Assembly: GCF_001570365.1 (NCBI RefSeq)
Contig: NZ_BBYK01000039.1
Location: 399,276-463,275 of the forward strand
From: Microtetraspora fusca
Lineage (GTDB): Bacteria; Actinomycetota; Actinomycetes; Streptosporangiales; Streptosporangiaceae
Direction: 5' to 3'
DNA length: 64,000 nt
Of the stretch, positions 37,300 through 46,053 are shown piece by piece; the stretch's first letter is position 1, and the number at the start of each line of letters is the position of its first letter. A program made the position numbers and the translations under genes. The notes below the pieces were generated by a model. The model worked only from the letters and a program-made list of their open reading frames with translations. It was not told where the DNA came from and ran no database searches.

Positions 37300-38757
37300 C
37301 TATTCAGGAGTGGCAGTGGTCGAGATCCTGCCGGCGGGGCCTTCCCCTTTCTGGAGGATCCGTCTCGCGATCAGCCACCCGGGCGCCGCGGCGCCCAGGA
37401 TCACGGCCAGCAGGACGGCCGTGCCGTACGTGTCGGGCAGGCCGGCGCTCCACCCCAGGAACGGCAGGTAGACCCCGGCGAAGGTGACCAGGGCGACGAG
37501 GGCGCTCCGCCCTCCCGCCCGTTCGGTGTGCTTCTGGTGGACCGCCCAGACCACCAGCACGCCCACGCCCCCCGCCAGGACCAGCAGGTAGCCCGCGAGC
37601 CAGGCCACCAAGCCGAAGGGCCACTCCAGGACGGGGGCCCCGACGAAGAGGAGCAGCCCGATCCACAGGAGGAGGCCCGCGATCCCGAAGGCCGCCCGGG
37701 CCCGCTCCAGGAAGCCGTCCCCGGCGAGGCCGACGAGCAGGACGGTGACCGCGATCAGCGCCGCGATCCACAGCTCGTCGTAGATCTGCTCCCCCGGGTC
37801 GATGAGGGGCGCGGCGTCCCGTGCCGAGAACCCGCCGTCGGCTGCGAAGCCCAAGCGCCGCCACAGGCCCGACGCGTCCCGTACCGCCACGCCGTCGGGG
37901 CCGTTGGCGACGACCACGATGTGTGCGCCCGCGCCGCCGGGTACGGCCTGCACCGCGAGCGCCCGGGAGGCGGCGAGATCGGTCGGCAGCCTCTGCGGGT
38001 CGGAGTTCCGGTAGGTCCGGTCCAGCCAGTGCCTCCGGCCGGAGGAGACGGCCCAGGACGTGGACCACGTGCTCCCGCCGTCGGCGGTCTCCTCGACCCC
38101 CAGCAGCCCCGGGCGGATCCGGTAGCAGTGCGCCTGCTCCCCCGGCACGCATGCGCTGCTCTGCGGCGCGTACGTCTGGTTCTCCGTCCACGGGTGCCAG
38201 GTCGCGCCGCCGTCGGTGGACGCCCTCGCCTGGACCTCCGTGACGTCGACGACGACCGCCGTGCCGCTGACGGCCACGGAGACGGCCGACGGCGCCGGCG
38301 GAGCGGCGGAGGTCGCGGTCACGGCGAAGACGGCCACCGGGACGACGAGGACGGCGCGCGGAAGCCGTACGGGAGGGCGCCGGGCGGCCCGCCGCCAGGC
38401 GAGCCAGGCGAGGCCGAGGGCGGGGAGCGCGATCAGGTCGGTCGGGTCGGCCACGACCCGCGACGGGATGAGGAGGGACCACAGCCACGACGCCGCCTCC
38501 GCCCCCGCGGCGGTGGCCTTCACCAGAGTGAAGAGCGTGCCGGTGAGTGCGATCGCGGCCGGGGCCGGGCAACGGAGGAGCAGCGCGGCCAGCGGCGGCG
38601 CCACGACCAGCCCGGCGACGTCGCTGAGCTTGCCGGTGACCGGGCCGGGCCACAGTCCCTTGAGAACGTGATCGTTGAGAAGGAGCACGGCCAGGGCCAG
38701 TACGGTGACCGGGTGGCCGAGCCACGCGAGCGCGTGGTCAGAGCTTCGCGTCGTCAC
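37300..38757 (-). CDS. Membrane protein with two Asp-box motifs
   Basis: A 485-residue protein that I cannot assign. Helices at about 15-130 (four or so) precede an extracytoplasmic segment of about 150-325, and five more helices follow to the C-terminus. The external part has two Asp-box motifs, STDGGATWHPW and TADGGSTWSTS, as found in beta-propeller sialidase-like or Ycf48-like proteins, but there are too few for a whole propeller. A cysteine pair (SSACVPGEQAHCY) may form a disulfide. It converges on serS. Confidence 0.68.
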   Translation of the reverse strand: MTTRSSDHALAWLGHPVTVLALAVLLLNDHVLKGLWPGPVTGKLSDVAGLVVAPPLAALLLRCPAPAAIALTGTLFTLVKATAAGAEAASWLWSLLIPSRVVADPTDLIALPALGLAWLAWRRAARRPPVRLPRAVLVVPVAVFAVTATSAAPPAPSAVSVAVSGTAVVVDVTEVQARASTDGGATWHPWTENQTYAPQSSACVPGEQAHCYRIRPGLLGVEETADGGSTWSTSWAVSSGRRHWLDRTYRNSDPQRLPTDLAASRALAVQAVPGGAGAHIVVVANGPDGVAVRDASGLWRRLGFAADGGFSARDAAPLIDPGEQIYDELWIAALIAVTVLLVGLAGDGFLERARAAFGIAGLLLWIGLLLFVGAPVLEWPFGLVAWLAGYLLVLAGGVGVLVVWAVHQKHTERAGGRSALVALVTFAGVYLPFLGWSAGLPDTYGTAVLLAVILGAAAPGWLIARRILQKGEGPAGRISTTATPE

Positions 38758-38848
38758 GCCCGGTTCGATGCGGGGCCGGCGGCCCGGGTTGTCACGAACC
38801 GGTCCCGGCTGGGGGACGACTCGGTCATGCCGCGCACGCCGCGGTGCC

Positions 38849-39388
38849 TCAGCGCACTCTGATCCAGGCGTTGCCGATGAGGTCCTTCCTGGTGATCTCG
38901 TCCAGGTAGTCGCGGGTGCTGCCGCCGTAGTCGAGCGTCACCGGCCGCCAGTAGTGGCCGGAGCGGAACTTCCCGTAGTAACTGGTCTTGATCCACACAT
39001 TGAACGACATGGTCAGCCGGGTGTGGTTGAGCGAACGGATCACGCAGTAGACGGCGTAGTTCCCGACCGAGTTGCGCTTCTGGGTGCCGCACTTGGCGCC
39101 CTTCGGCCTGGTCACGAACCGCACCTTGGACACGATGCGGCGCGGCAGGTCGGTCTGCAGGACGAGCGCCTCGTCGGTGAACTGGTCGGGGTGGGTGACC
39201 GTGTAGGTGATGCGGGCGGGCCGCCCCCTCCGGATCGCCGAGGGGTAGGTGACCTTCACCTTGGGCACCCGCCGTGCGGCCGTGTAGGCGGCGTGGGCGC
39301 CCGAGGAGGCCGTCGTGGCGTGTGCGGGTGCGGGGGACGCGAGAAACGCCGCCACGAGGCAGGTGGCGGCCGCGAGGACTCTGCGCAT
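38849..39388 (-). CDS. Secreted hypothetical protein
   Basis: A 179-residue protein with a clear signal peptide (MRRVLAAATCLVAAFLASPAPAHA, cleaved after AHA near 24). The mature part is rich in beta-strand-like sequence and Arg/Lys/Tyr, with two cysteines (AKCGTQ and VYCVIR) that could pair outside the cell. The frame of VKVTYPSAIRRGRPARITYT suggests an Ig-like or CARDB-type fold, but I do not recognise a family. It lies downstream of cspA on the same strand. Confidence 0.65.
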   Translation of the reverse strand: MRRVLAAATCLVAAFLASPAPAHATTASSGAHAAYTAARRVPKVKVTYPSAIRRGRPARITYTVTHPDQFTDEALVLQTDLPRRIVSKVRFVTRPKGAKCGTQKRNSVGNYAVYCVIRSLNHTRLTMSFNVWIKTSYYGKFRSGHYWRPVTLDYGGSTRDYLDEITRKDLIGNAWIRVR

Positions 39389-39512
39389 GATCGCTCTCTG
39401 CTGGGGGAGTGCCGATGAGCCGGTGCCCTCCCACCATCACAAGAGTGATTGCTTGCGGCAAGCCCCTTTTGCCCACTCGTCCGCGTGGCTCCGAGTCCGC
39501 CCGTGAAAGCGC

Positions 39513-39547
39513 GAAGGCGGGATCCGCAGGACGCGGACCCCGCCTTC
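39513..39547 (-). terminator. Terminator of the cold-shock gene
   Basis: A 15-bp stem with one mismatch (39513-39527 with 39533-39547) around a 5-base loop, 16 bases after the csp stop. There is only a short T-run on the minus strand. It separates csp from the secreted-protein gene. Confidence 0.75.
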
Positions 39548-39562
39548 AGCGGTGTTCAGAGA

Positions 39563-39766
39563 TCAGAGCGCACGGACGTTGGACGCCTGCGGACCCTTCG
39601 GACCAGAGGTCACCTCGAACTCGACCCGCTGGCCGTCCTCGAGGTTGCGGTAGCCGCTGCCGGAGATCGCGGAGAAGTGGACGAAGACGTCCGGCTCCCC
39701 GCCGTCCGGTGCGATGAAGCCGAAGCCCTTCTCAGCGTTGAACCACTTGACGGTTCCCTGAGCCAT
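39563..39766 (-). CDS. Cold-shock protein (CspA family)
   Basis: A 67-residue RNA-binding beta-barrel protein, [20 protein letters not shown] at the start. RNP1 (KGFGFI) and RNP2 (VFVHF) are complete. It chaperones mRNA during cold or growth transition. AGGGAGAG precedes the ATG. The 239-base region up to the divergent HAD gene leaves room for the long 5' leader often seen in csp genes; its sequence is notably less GC-rich around 39860-39910. Confidence 0.95.
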   Translation of the reverse strand: MAQGTVKWFNAEKGFGFIAPDGGEPDVFVHFSAISGSGYRNLEDGQRVEFEVTSGPKGPQASNVRAL

Positions 39767-40005
39767 TAATGCTCTCCCTAAGGAAGTGAATCTTGGGGCT
39801 CACACCTCGTGAACCCCGGTGTGTCGCACAGCTCCCCGGGTGGCTCATACAGTCAAGCTGGTTTTCGCTACGGGAACAGCTAATACAACGCCATCACATC
39901 TAACACTATGTCGCCGGTGGGTGTTCCACGTCCGGGGGAAGATTTCCTCCGTCTTCATCCCCGAGGACGGACGCGGGTGCAACAGCGGGCAAACTGGAGG
40001 CTGTT

Positions 40006-40800
40006 ATGAGCAGCCCCCGCCTCGTCGCGACGGACCTGGACGGCACCGCACTGCGGGCCGACGGAACCGTCTCCGCCCGCACGGCCGCCGCCTTCGCCCT
40101 CGTGGAGGACTCCGGCGGCACGCTCGTCTTCGTCACCGGACGGCCGCCCCGCTGGATGCACAGCGTGGCGGGAGCCGTACGCCATCGGGGGCTGTCGATC
40201 TGCGCCAACGGTGCGCTCGTCTACGACCTGCACACCGAGCGGATCGTCGAGGCGCGCATGATCCACCCCGACGTCATCGACGAGTCCGTCCGCCGCCTGC
40301 GTGAGCACCTGCCGGAGCTGGTCTTCGCCGTCGAGTACGAGGGCGGCTACGCGCACGAGTCCGACTTCGCGGTGAACGGCGACGACCCCGCGTACGGGCG
40401 GCGGGCCGCGATGCGCGCGCTCACCGCGCAGCCGTGCGCCAAGCTGCTCGCCCACCACCCGACGATGGACCCGGACGAGCTCTATCGGCTGTCCGTGTCA
40501 CTCGTGGGCGACCTGGTGACCCCGACGCACTCCAGCCGCCGCGCGCTGATCGAGATGAGCGCGCACGGCGTCACCAAGGCGTCGGCCCTCGCCGTGCTCG
40601 CCGCCGAGCTGGGGATCGAGGCGGGAGAGGTCGTCGCCTTCGGAGACATGCCGAACGACCTGCCCATGCTGGCCTGGGCCGGGACGTCGTACGCGGTGGC
40701 CAACGCCCATCCGGAGGTGCTGGCCGCCGTCGATCACGTGACGACGGCCAACGACGACGACGGGGTCGCCCGAATTTTGGAAGATCTTTACCGCCGGTGA
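40006..40800 (+). CDS. Cof-type HAD phosphatase
   Basis: A 264-residue haloacid dehalogenase hydrolase. Motif I is ATDLDGTAL with the nucleophilic Asp; motif II is FVTGRPP; motif III lysine is in HGVTKASAL; motif IV is AFGDMPNDLPML. The large inserted cap between motifs II and III marks the Cof/type IIB branch, which acts on sugar phosphates and related compounds. GGAGG lies five bases before ATG 40006. Confidence 0.92.
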   Translation: MSSPRLVATDLDGTALRADGTVSARTAAAFALVEDSGGTLVFVTGRPPRWMHSVAGAVRHRGLSICANGALVYDLHTERIVEARMIHPDVIDESVRRLREHLPELVFAVEYEGGYAHESDFAVNGDDPAYGRRAAMRALTAQPCAKLLAHHPTMDPDELYRLSVSLVGDLVTPTHSSRRALIEMSAHGVTKASALAVLAAELGIEAGEVVAFGDMPNDLPMLAWAGTSYAVANAHPEVLAAVDHVTTANDDDGVARILEDLYRR

Positions 40801-40843
40801 CCGCTCACGGCCTCCGGGTCTGCCGGCTGACCGAGCCGGGGGC

Positions 40844-41365
40844 CTACAGGTAGGGCCCCGAGGCGCGGTGGTGCTGCTGGTCCTCCTGACCCTGCGACAT
40901 GCCGCCGGGCAGAGCGCGGCGCATCTGCTCAAGCTGCGCGCGCGCCGCCATCTGCTGGGCGAACAACGTGGTCTGGATGCCGTGGAAGAGTCCCTCAAGC
41001 CATCCGACGAGCTGCGCGTGGGCCACCCGGAGCTCCGCGTCCGAGGGCGGCGCGCCGTTGTCGTCGGTGAACGGCAGCGACAGCCGTTCGAGCTCGTCGA
41101 CGAGCTCGGGTGCGAGACCGTCCTCCAGCTCCTTGATGGAGCTTTCATGGATGTCCTTGAGGCGCTTGCGGCTGGCCTCGTCAAGGGGAGCGGCGCGCAC
41201 CTCTTCGAGGAGTTGGCGGATCATGCTTCCGATGCGCATGACCTTCGCCGGCTGCTCCACGAGGTCGGCGACGGAGCGCTCCTCGTGCTCGCCGTTCTCC
41301 CCCGCGACGGACAAGCCGTCGGGCCCCACGACCACGATCTGCGGCGTGCTCTCATCTGCGTTCAT
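40844..41365 (-). CDS. bpa: Bacterial proteasome activator (Bpa/PafE)
   Basis: An ATP-independent ring that opens the 20S proteasome gate for unfolded substrates in actinobacteria. The DUF2587 core is helical (VMRIGSMIRQLLEEVRAAPL, then LVGWLEGLFHGIQTTLFAQQ). The extreme C-terminus is GPYL, matching the HbYX-like docking tail (GQYL in Mycobacterium). At 173 residues it matches Rv3780 in length. It implies a proteasome elsewhere in the genome. Confidence 0.93.
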   Translation of the reverse strand: MNADESTPQIVVVGPDGLSVAGENGEHEERSVADLVEQPAKVMRIGSMIRQLLEEVRAAPLDEASRKRLKDIHESSIKELEDGLAPELVDELERLSLPFTDDNGAPPSDAELRVAHAQLVGWLEGLFHGIQTTLFAQQMAARAQLEQMRRALPGGMSQGQEDQQHHRASGPYL

Positions 41366-41427
41366 CGGCCGCTCATCACTCCTCGTCCGCGTCGGGCTCG
41401 GTCGGTACTCATGCGTTCAAACCTAGC

Positions 41428-42381
41428 TCACAGAAACAGGAGGATTTTGCCGATGTGCTCGCCCGCTTCCAGCAGGCGGTGCGCGTCCGCGGCGTCCCGC
41501 ATCGGCACCCGCGCTTCGATCACCGGCCGGATCGCGCCCGCGCCGATCAGCGGCCAGACATCGCGCACGACTCCCGCGCAGATGGCGCCCTTCTCGTCGA
41601 CCGGCCGGGCCCGCAGCCCCGCCGCCGAGACGGACGCGCGCTTGGCCAGCAGCTTCCCGAGGTCCAGCTCGCCGACCCGGCCGCCCTGCATGCCGATCAC
41701 GACGAGGCGGCCGCCGACCGCCAGCGCGTCCAGGTTCTTCTGCAAGTACGCGGCGCCGATGATGTCGAGGATCACATCGGCCTTCTTGGTCGAGAAATCC
41801 TCTTCGTGGTAGTTCAGGGCCTCGTCCGCGCCGAGCTCCAGGCACCGCCGTACCTTCTCCGGGGAGCCGGCCGTCGCGATCACGCGGGAGCCGAACGCCT
41901 TGGCGAGCTGGATCGCCATCGTGCCGATGCCGCTCGTGCCGCCGTGGACCAGCAGCGTCTCGCCCCGGCGCAGGCGGGCGGTCATGAAGACGTTCGACCA
42001 GACGGTGCAGACGACCTCGGGCAGCCCCGCCGCGTCAACCAAGGACAGGCCCTCGGGGAGGGGCATGACCTGCTGCCAGGGAACCGCCACGCGCTCGGCG
42101 TACCCGCCGCCGGCGAGCAGCGCGCAGACCTCGTCGCCCGGCTTCATGCCCTCGACGTCGGCGCCGACCGCGACCACGGTGCCGGAGCACTCCAGGCCGG
42201 GGATCTCCGACGCGCCTTTCGGCGGGGGGTAGAACCCCTGGCGCTGGAGGACGTCCGCCCGGTTGACGGCGGATGCGGCCACGTCGATGAGCACCTCGCC
42301 CCGCGACGGCTCCGGATCGGGGACTTCCTGCCAGTCCAAAACCTCGGGTCCACCCGGTTCCGTAATTACGATCGCGCGCAT
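41428..42381 (-). CDS. NAD(P)H-quinone oxidoreductase (MDR family)
   Basis: A zinc-free medium-chain reductase of the quinone oxidoreductase/PIG3 type, 317 residues. It starts MRAIVITEPGGPEVLDWQEV. The catalytic N-terminal fold has VNRADVLQRQGFYPPP, and the Rossmann part has LLVHGGTSGIGTMAIQLAKA, the AxxGxxG-like NADPH site. No zinc ligands are seen. ATG 42381 was chosen over a longer reading to 42501, which would run into the promoter of the divergent gene. Confidence 0.92.
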   Translation of the reverse strand: MRAIVITEPGGPEVLDWQEVPDPEPSRGEVLIDVAASAVNRADVLQRQGFYPPPKGASEIPGLECSGTVVAVGADVEGMKPGDEVCALLAGGGYAERVAVPWQQVMPLPEGLSLVDAAGLPEVVCTVWSNVFMTARLRRGETLLVHGGTSGIGTMAIQLAKAFGSRVIATAGSPEKVRRCLELGADEALNYHEEDFSTKKADVILDIIGAAYLQKNLDALAVGGRLVVIGMQGGRVGELDLGKLLAKRASVSAAGLRARPVDEKGAICAGVVRDVWPLIGAGAIRPVIEARVPMRDAADAHRLLEAGEHIGKILLFL

Positions 42382-42494
42382 GCGACCAAAGTAGCGGGGC
42401 CGCGAACTCGGCGGTTGCCCGCATTCGCTGGATAAGAGGGCGCTAATCTGCAATGTGTTTGCTGCCCCTTTAGCCCATCCCGAGGGGGAACACG

Positions 42495-44720
42495 GTGGCA
42501 AGACACGATCGTGAGGATCCCCACTCTCTCGAAGATCAGCTCGCCTGGCTCGACGCGATCAAGGAGATGCCCGACGAAGTGGACATCGCGGTCAGCGCGG
42601 TGACCTCGGCGTCCCTGGCCTCCGCGCCCGCGACCCCCGCCGGCCCTCCTGCGGGCTCCTTCACGGGGCCGACCGGCGAGCCGGAGGTGCCGTCACCGTA
42701 CCCTCAGGACCCGTGGCGCTCGGTGCCGTCCGAGCCCGCTCCGCAGGGGCTGCTCCGCACCACTCCCGACCACGCGTACGGCGCCCCGGTGGCCGTCACC
42801 TCGGACGGGCCGGCGGAGACGGAGGCCGAGCCGGCCACGCCGCCGCTCTCGCCGAGCTTCCCCGGTACGCCGCCGGCCGAGCTGGGGCGCGGGCCGCTGT
42901 TCCCGGACTCCCCCGTCGACACCGACTCCTTCAACGTCGGCTCCTTCGGAACCTCGTACAAGGAGCACCACACGCAGCCGGTCCGGCTCCCGACGGGAGA
43001 GCACCGGCTGGACGACCTCCGGGCCGAGGAGCGCGACCTCGGCGGCCCGACTCAGACGTCGGCGGAAGAGCCTGTTCGCGGGTGGCTGGAGCCGGCGGTG
43101 CCGGTCGAGACCGACGGATCCTCGGGGACCTTGGGGACTCAGACGGCCGGAGGCTCCTCGTCCGCCGACTCGTCGGGATTTCCCAGCTCGGGCTTCCCGG
43201 GGCCCACGTTCTCCGCTCCCGCGCCGTCCGGAGACGAGGGCAGGCCGCCCTTCTCCGGCGACCTCGTCGGCGCGGTGACCGAGCGTTTCGCCGGTCCTGT
43301 CCCCGAGGAGGCTCCGGCCAAGGAGCAGCCGGACCAGCCGTTCGGCGGCTCGCTGCGCGAGGACCTCGCCTCCGCCCAGTCGTTCGACGCCTTCACGCGG
43401 GAGGAACGGCCCGCTCCCCAGCCGTTCGGGGGCGTACCGGCCGGGGACACACCGTTCGGGGGCTCCTTGCGCGAGGATCTGGCCCCCGGCAACTCGTCGT
43501 ACGAGGACGCCGCCCCGTCCGTGGGTACGGCGCCGTCTTCGGGCGTCGTCTCGTCTTCGGGTGCCGTCTCGTCCTTGGGGAGCGTTTCGGCGGACGCCGC
43601 TCCGCCACGGGAGGAACCCCGCCAGGCGGACACCTCCCCCGAGAGCCAGGCGCCGGAGGAGCCGTACAAGGCCCGGCGCAGGCAGGCGCCGCAGGTCACC
43701 ACGTTCGGCCCTTCGGGGCGTACGAGCGGGACGCGGGCGGCGGGCAGGCCGAGCGCGGACAGCCTGGACCCCGGCACCCTGCTCAAGGGACGCAGGACCG
43801 CTCCCACCCGGGGATGGCGCAGGTTCGTCTACAAGGCGTCCGGCGGCTGGATCAGGCCCGGCGAGGCCCCCGACGAGCGGCGGCGGCGCGAGCTGGCGGC
43901 GCGTGCCCGCACTCCCGTCGCCACCGGCCATCACCGCGTGGCCGTGCTCAGCCTGAAGGGAGGCGTCGGCAAGACCACCACGACGGTCGGCCTCGGAGCG
44001 ACGCTCGCCCAGATCCGCGGCGACCGGGTGATCGCCGTGGACGCCAACCCCGACCGCGGGACGCTTTCGGACAAGGTCGAGCTGGAGACCTCCGCGACCG
44101 TACGCGACCTCCTCAACGAGCGGGCGCAGATCAAGCGGTACGTCGACATCCGGGCGTTCACGTCCCAGGGACCGTCCAGGCTGGAGATCCTGGCCTCCGA
44201 CCGGGACCCCTCCGTGTCCGAGGCGTTCAGCGCGAGCGACTATCAGGCGGTGGCGCAGGTGCTGGAGAACTTCTACTCGATCTGCATCACCGACTGCGGG
44301 ACCGGCCTGCTCCACTCGGCGATGTCGGGCGTCCTCGGCCTGGCCGACCAGCTCGTGCTGGTCAGCTCCCCCTCCGTGGACGGCGCCAGGGCCGCCTCGG
44401 CCACGCTCGACTGGCTGGAGGCGCACGACCACGAGGAGCTCGTCCGGGCCGCCACCGTGGTGCTGTGCAGCGTACGGCCGCGGTCGAAGTCCGCCGTGGA
44501 CCTCGACCGGCTGGAATCGCACTTCGCCGCCCGCTGCCGCTCCGTCATCCGCGTGCCGTACGACCCGCACCTGGAGGAGGGCGCGGAGATCGACCTGGAC
44601 CGGCTGCTGGAGCCGACCCGCGAGGCGTACCTGCGGCTCGCGGCCGCGGTGGGCGACGGCTTCGCCGGCCCGCAGGCCATGGCAGAGCGCAGGTTCTCGG
44701 AGATCCCCGATCAGATCTGA
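42495..44720 (+). CDS. MinD/ParA-like ATPase with long disordered N-terminus
   Basis: A 741-residue protein. The C-terminal 260 residues form a MinD/ParA ATPase: deviant Walker A KGGVGKTTTTVG (about 487-498), VIAVDANPDRGTLSDKV, CITDCGTGLL for Walker B and LVLVSSPSVDGARAA. The first 440 residues are Pro/Gly/Ser/Glu-rich with no fold visible, including near-copies of PFGGSLREDLA. The arrangement resembles the EspI/ESX-associated or conjugation-related actinobacterial ATPases, but no ESX gene is near. GTG 42495 follows GAGGGGGAACAC. It may act in positioning membrane or DNA machinery. Confidence 0.85.
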   Translation: MARHDREDPHSLEDQLAWLDAIKEMPDEVDIAVSAVTSASLASAPATPAGPPAGSFTGPTGEPEVPSPYPQDPWRSVPSEPAPQGLLRTTPDHAYGAPVAVTSDGPAETEAEPATPPLSPSFPGTPPAELGRGPLFPDSPVDTDSFNVGSFGTSYKEHHTQPVRLPTGEHRLDDLRAEERDLGGPTQTSAEEPVRGWLEPAVPVETDGSSGTLGTQTAGGSSSADSSGFPSSGFPGPTFSAPAPSGDEGRPPFSGDLVGAVTERFAGPVPEEAPAKEQPDQPFGGSLREDLASAQSFDAFTREERPAPQPFGGVPAGDTPFGGSLREDLAPGNSSYEDAAPSVGTAPSSGVVSSSGAVSSLGSVSADAAPPREEPRQADTSPESQAPEEPYKARRRQAPQVTTFGPSGRTSGTRAAGRPSADSLDPGTLLKGRRTAPTRGWRRFVYKASGGWIRPGEAPDERRRRELAARARTPVATGHHRVAVLSLKGGVGKTTTTVGLGATLAQIRGDRVIAVDANPDRGTLSDKVELETSATVRDLLNERAQIKRYVDIRAFTSQGPSRLEILASDRDPSVSEAFSASDYQAVAQVLENFYSICITDCGTGLLHSAMSGVLGLADQLVLVSSPSVDGARAASATLDWLEAHDHEELVRAATVVLCSVRPRSKSAVDLDRLESHFAARCRSVIRVPYDPHLEEGAEIDLDRLLEPTREAYLRLAAAVGDGFAGPQAMAERRFSEIPDQI

Positions 44721-44824
44721 CGTTATGCTCAGAGATCGTCTTTTGTCGCGGGCACGCAGCGCGTGGTGAGAGACTATGGTGATGTTCCGATGCCTTTGCG
44801 CGTCCGCGCGTCTGGCACCGGCCA

Positions 44825-44912
44825 GGAGAGCTCGCCTAGTGGACGATGGCGGCGGTCTTGAAAACCGCTAGGGGCTTGACGCTCCTCGTGGGTTCGAATC
44901 CCACGCTCTCCG
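44825..44912 (+). tRNA. tRNA-Ser (TGA anticodon)
   Basis: Acceptor GGAGAGC (44825-44831) pairs with GCTCTCC (44905-44911), discriminator G at 44912; CCA is not encoded. The anticodon stem GCGGT/ACCGC encloses CTTGAAA with TGA at 44859-44861. A long variable arm and the T-arm GTGGGTTCGAATCCCAC are present. A decayed accessory region starts 15 bases after it, as expected for a tRNA used as an integration target. Confidence 0.97.
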
Positions 44913-44926
44913 CTCCCACCTCCGAA

Positions 44927-45070
44927 AACGGCGTCTGACCAGGTGTTCCGCCCTGGCCAGGCGCCGTTGATCGTTTCTGGCATGTGCAGCCATACGCCAC
45001 TGAGAGCAGCCCTCGCCCGCTGTTCCCGGGATATATCCGGGATGGATCACGGCGCGTTTCCGCAGGTCGG
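44927..45070 (+). repeat. Dispersed ~145-bp repeat, copy A
   Basis: This segment, from AACGGCGTCTGACCA to GCAGGTCGG, recurs in the same orientation at 49818-49962. Runs of exact identity include TTGATCGTTTC, ATGTGCAGCC and a 28-base block at 45021-45048 around GTTCCCGGGATATATCCGGG; overall identity is about 80 percent by eye. The core CCCGGGATATATCCGGG forms a hairpin. It lies just ahead of the transposase remnant, so it may be an insertion-sequence end. Confidence 0.82.
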
Positions 45071-45101
45071 GCAGGCAAAACGAAGAGGGCTACACACCGA
45101 C

Positions 45102-45575
45102 ATGACCGACGCCGAGTGGCAGGCCATCAAGCCGTTGATGCCCTGGTCAGCCTGGCTGACCGGCAACGGCGGACGCCCGGAGGAGTACGGCCGTCGCCTG
45201 ATGTGGACGCCATCCGCTACGTGGTCGATAGCGGCTGTAAGTGGCGCAATCTGCCCGCCGATTTCCTACCGTGGCGCACCGTCCATGCGATCTTCACCCG
45301 CTGCTGGCAGGACGGAGACCTGCTCGCCGTGCACAATGACCTGCGCGAACACATTCCGCCAGGCCGAAGGACGCGAAGCCGAGCCCAGCGCCGGGATCGT
45401 CGACTCCCAGTCGCTGCGCGCGGCTGAGACCATGGGCGCCGCCAGCCGCGGATACGACGCCGGCAAGAAGGTCCAGGGCCGCAAACGCTCTTCCGCCCGG
45501 GGCGTGGACACCCGGTTTCATGCGGCCAGAGCCGCCACTATACCGAGCTGATCTTCGTGGACGGCTGGGGAGGCT
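45102..45575 (+). pseudogene. IS5-type transposase remnant, frameshifted
   Basis: Three pieces of one IS5-family (DUF4096/IS112-like) transposase are visible in different frames. The N-terminus MTDAEWQAIKPLMP runs to about 45200; after a frameshift come DAIRYVVDSGCKWRNLPADF and LPWRTVHAIFTRCWQDGDLL; a second shift near 45350 restores REAEPSAGIVDSQSLRAAET and ASRGYDAGKKVQGRKR. A last scrap, TELIFVDGWGG, follows an internal deletion. The catalytic DDE core is therefore broken and the element is dead. Confidence 0.88.
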
Positions 45576-45591
45576 CCCGGTCAGCGAGTGC

Positions 45592-45861
45592 CTTTCTCTC
45601 CAGTTCATGCTCCACCCGCCGCACGACGCCGACCGCATGCCCTTCCGCGATCACCACGGCGAGGAGTTCCTCTTCGTCCACGAGGGGCGGGCCGAACTCC
45701 TCTTCCCGTCCTACGCCGTCGCACTCGCGCCCGGCGACTCCGTCTACTTCAAGGCCACGACACCGCACAAGGTGCGATCGCTGAGCGAGACGCGGTCCTC
45801 CGTCCTGCTCCTCGTCTGCGCTGACGAGAACGCCCCCACACCCCTGCCTGCCCTGACCTGA
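45592..45861 (+). pseudogene. 3' fragment of a cupin (probably XRE-cupin) regulator
   Basis: The last 85-90 residues of a cupin domain: MPFRDHHGEEFLFVHEGRAE, LAPGDSVYFKATTPHKVRSL. This matches the C-terminal half of HTH-cupin regulators, whose N-terminal helix-turn-helix is missing; the sequence upstream is transposase debris. It could still be translated from ATG 45607, but it would lack a DNA-binding part. It is an insertion/deletion scar rather than an intact gene. Confidence 0.7.
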
Positions 45862-45986
45862 CCTCGCGTACGGAGCCGCTGGTGATCGGCGGGGGCGTAG
45901 TAGTGCTGTGTCTACCTAGGGACACCCGGGAACACCACCGAGCGTGCGGCAGGCTACGCCATCGCGACGACGAGGGGACGTCCATA

Positions 45987-46006
45987 CGGTTGATCCGGAT
46001 CAACCG
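45987..46006. promoter_or_regulatory. 20-bp perfect palindrome upstream of the secreted hydrolase
   Basis: CGGTTGATCCGGATCAACCG is its own reverse complement and ends 47 bases before the hydrolase start. It has no loop, so a dimeric repressor site is more likely than a terminator. Confidence 0.55.
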
Positions 46007-46053
46007 CCGGGACCGCGGCCCGGCAGCGACATCATCCGGAGAGGACAACTTCT

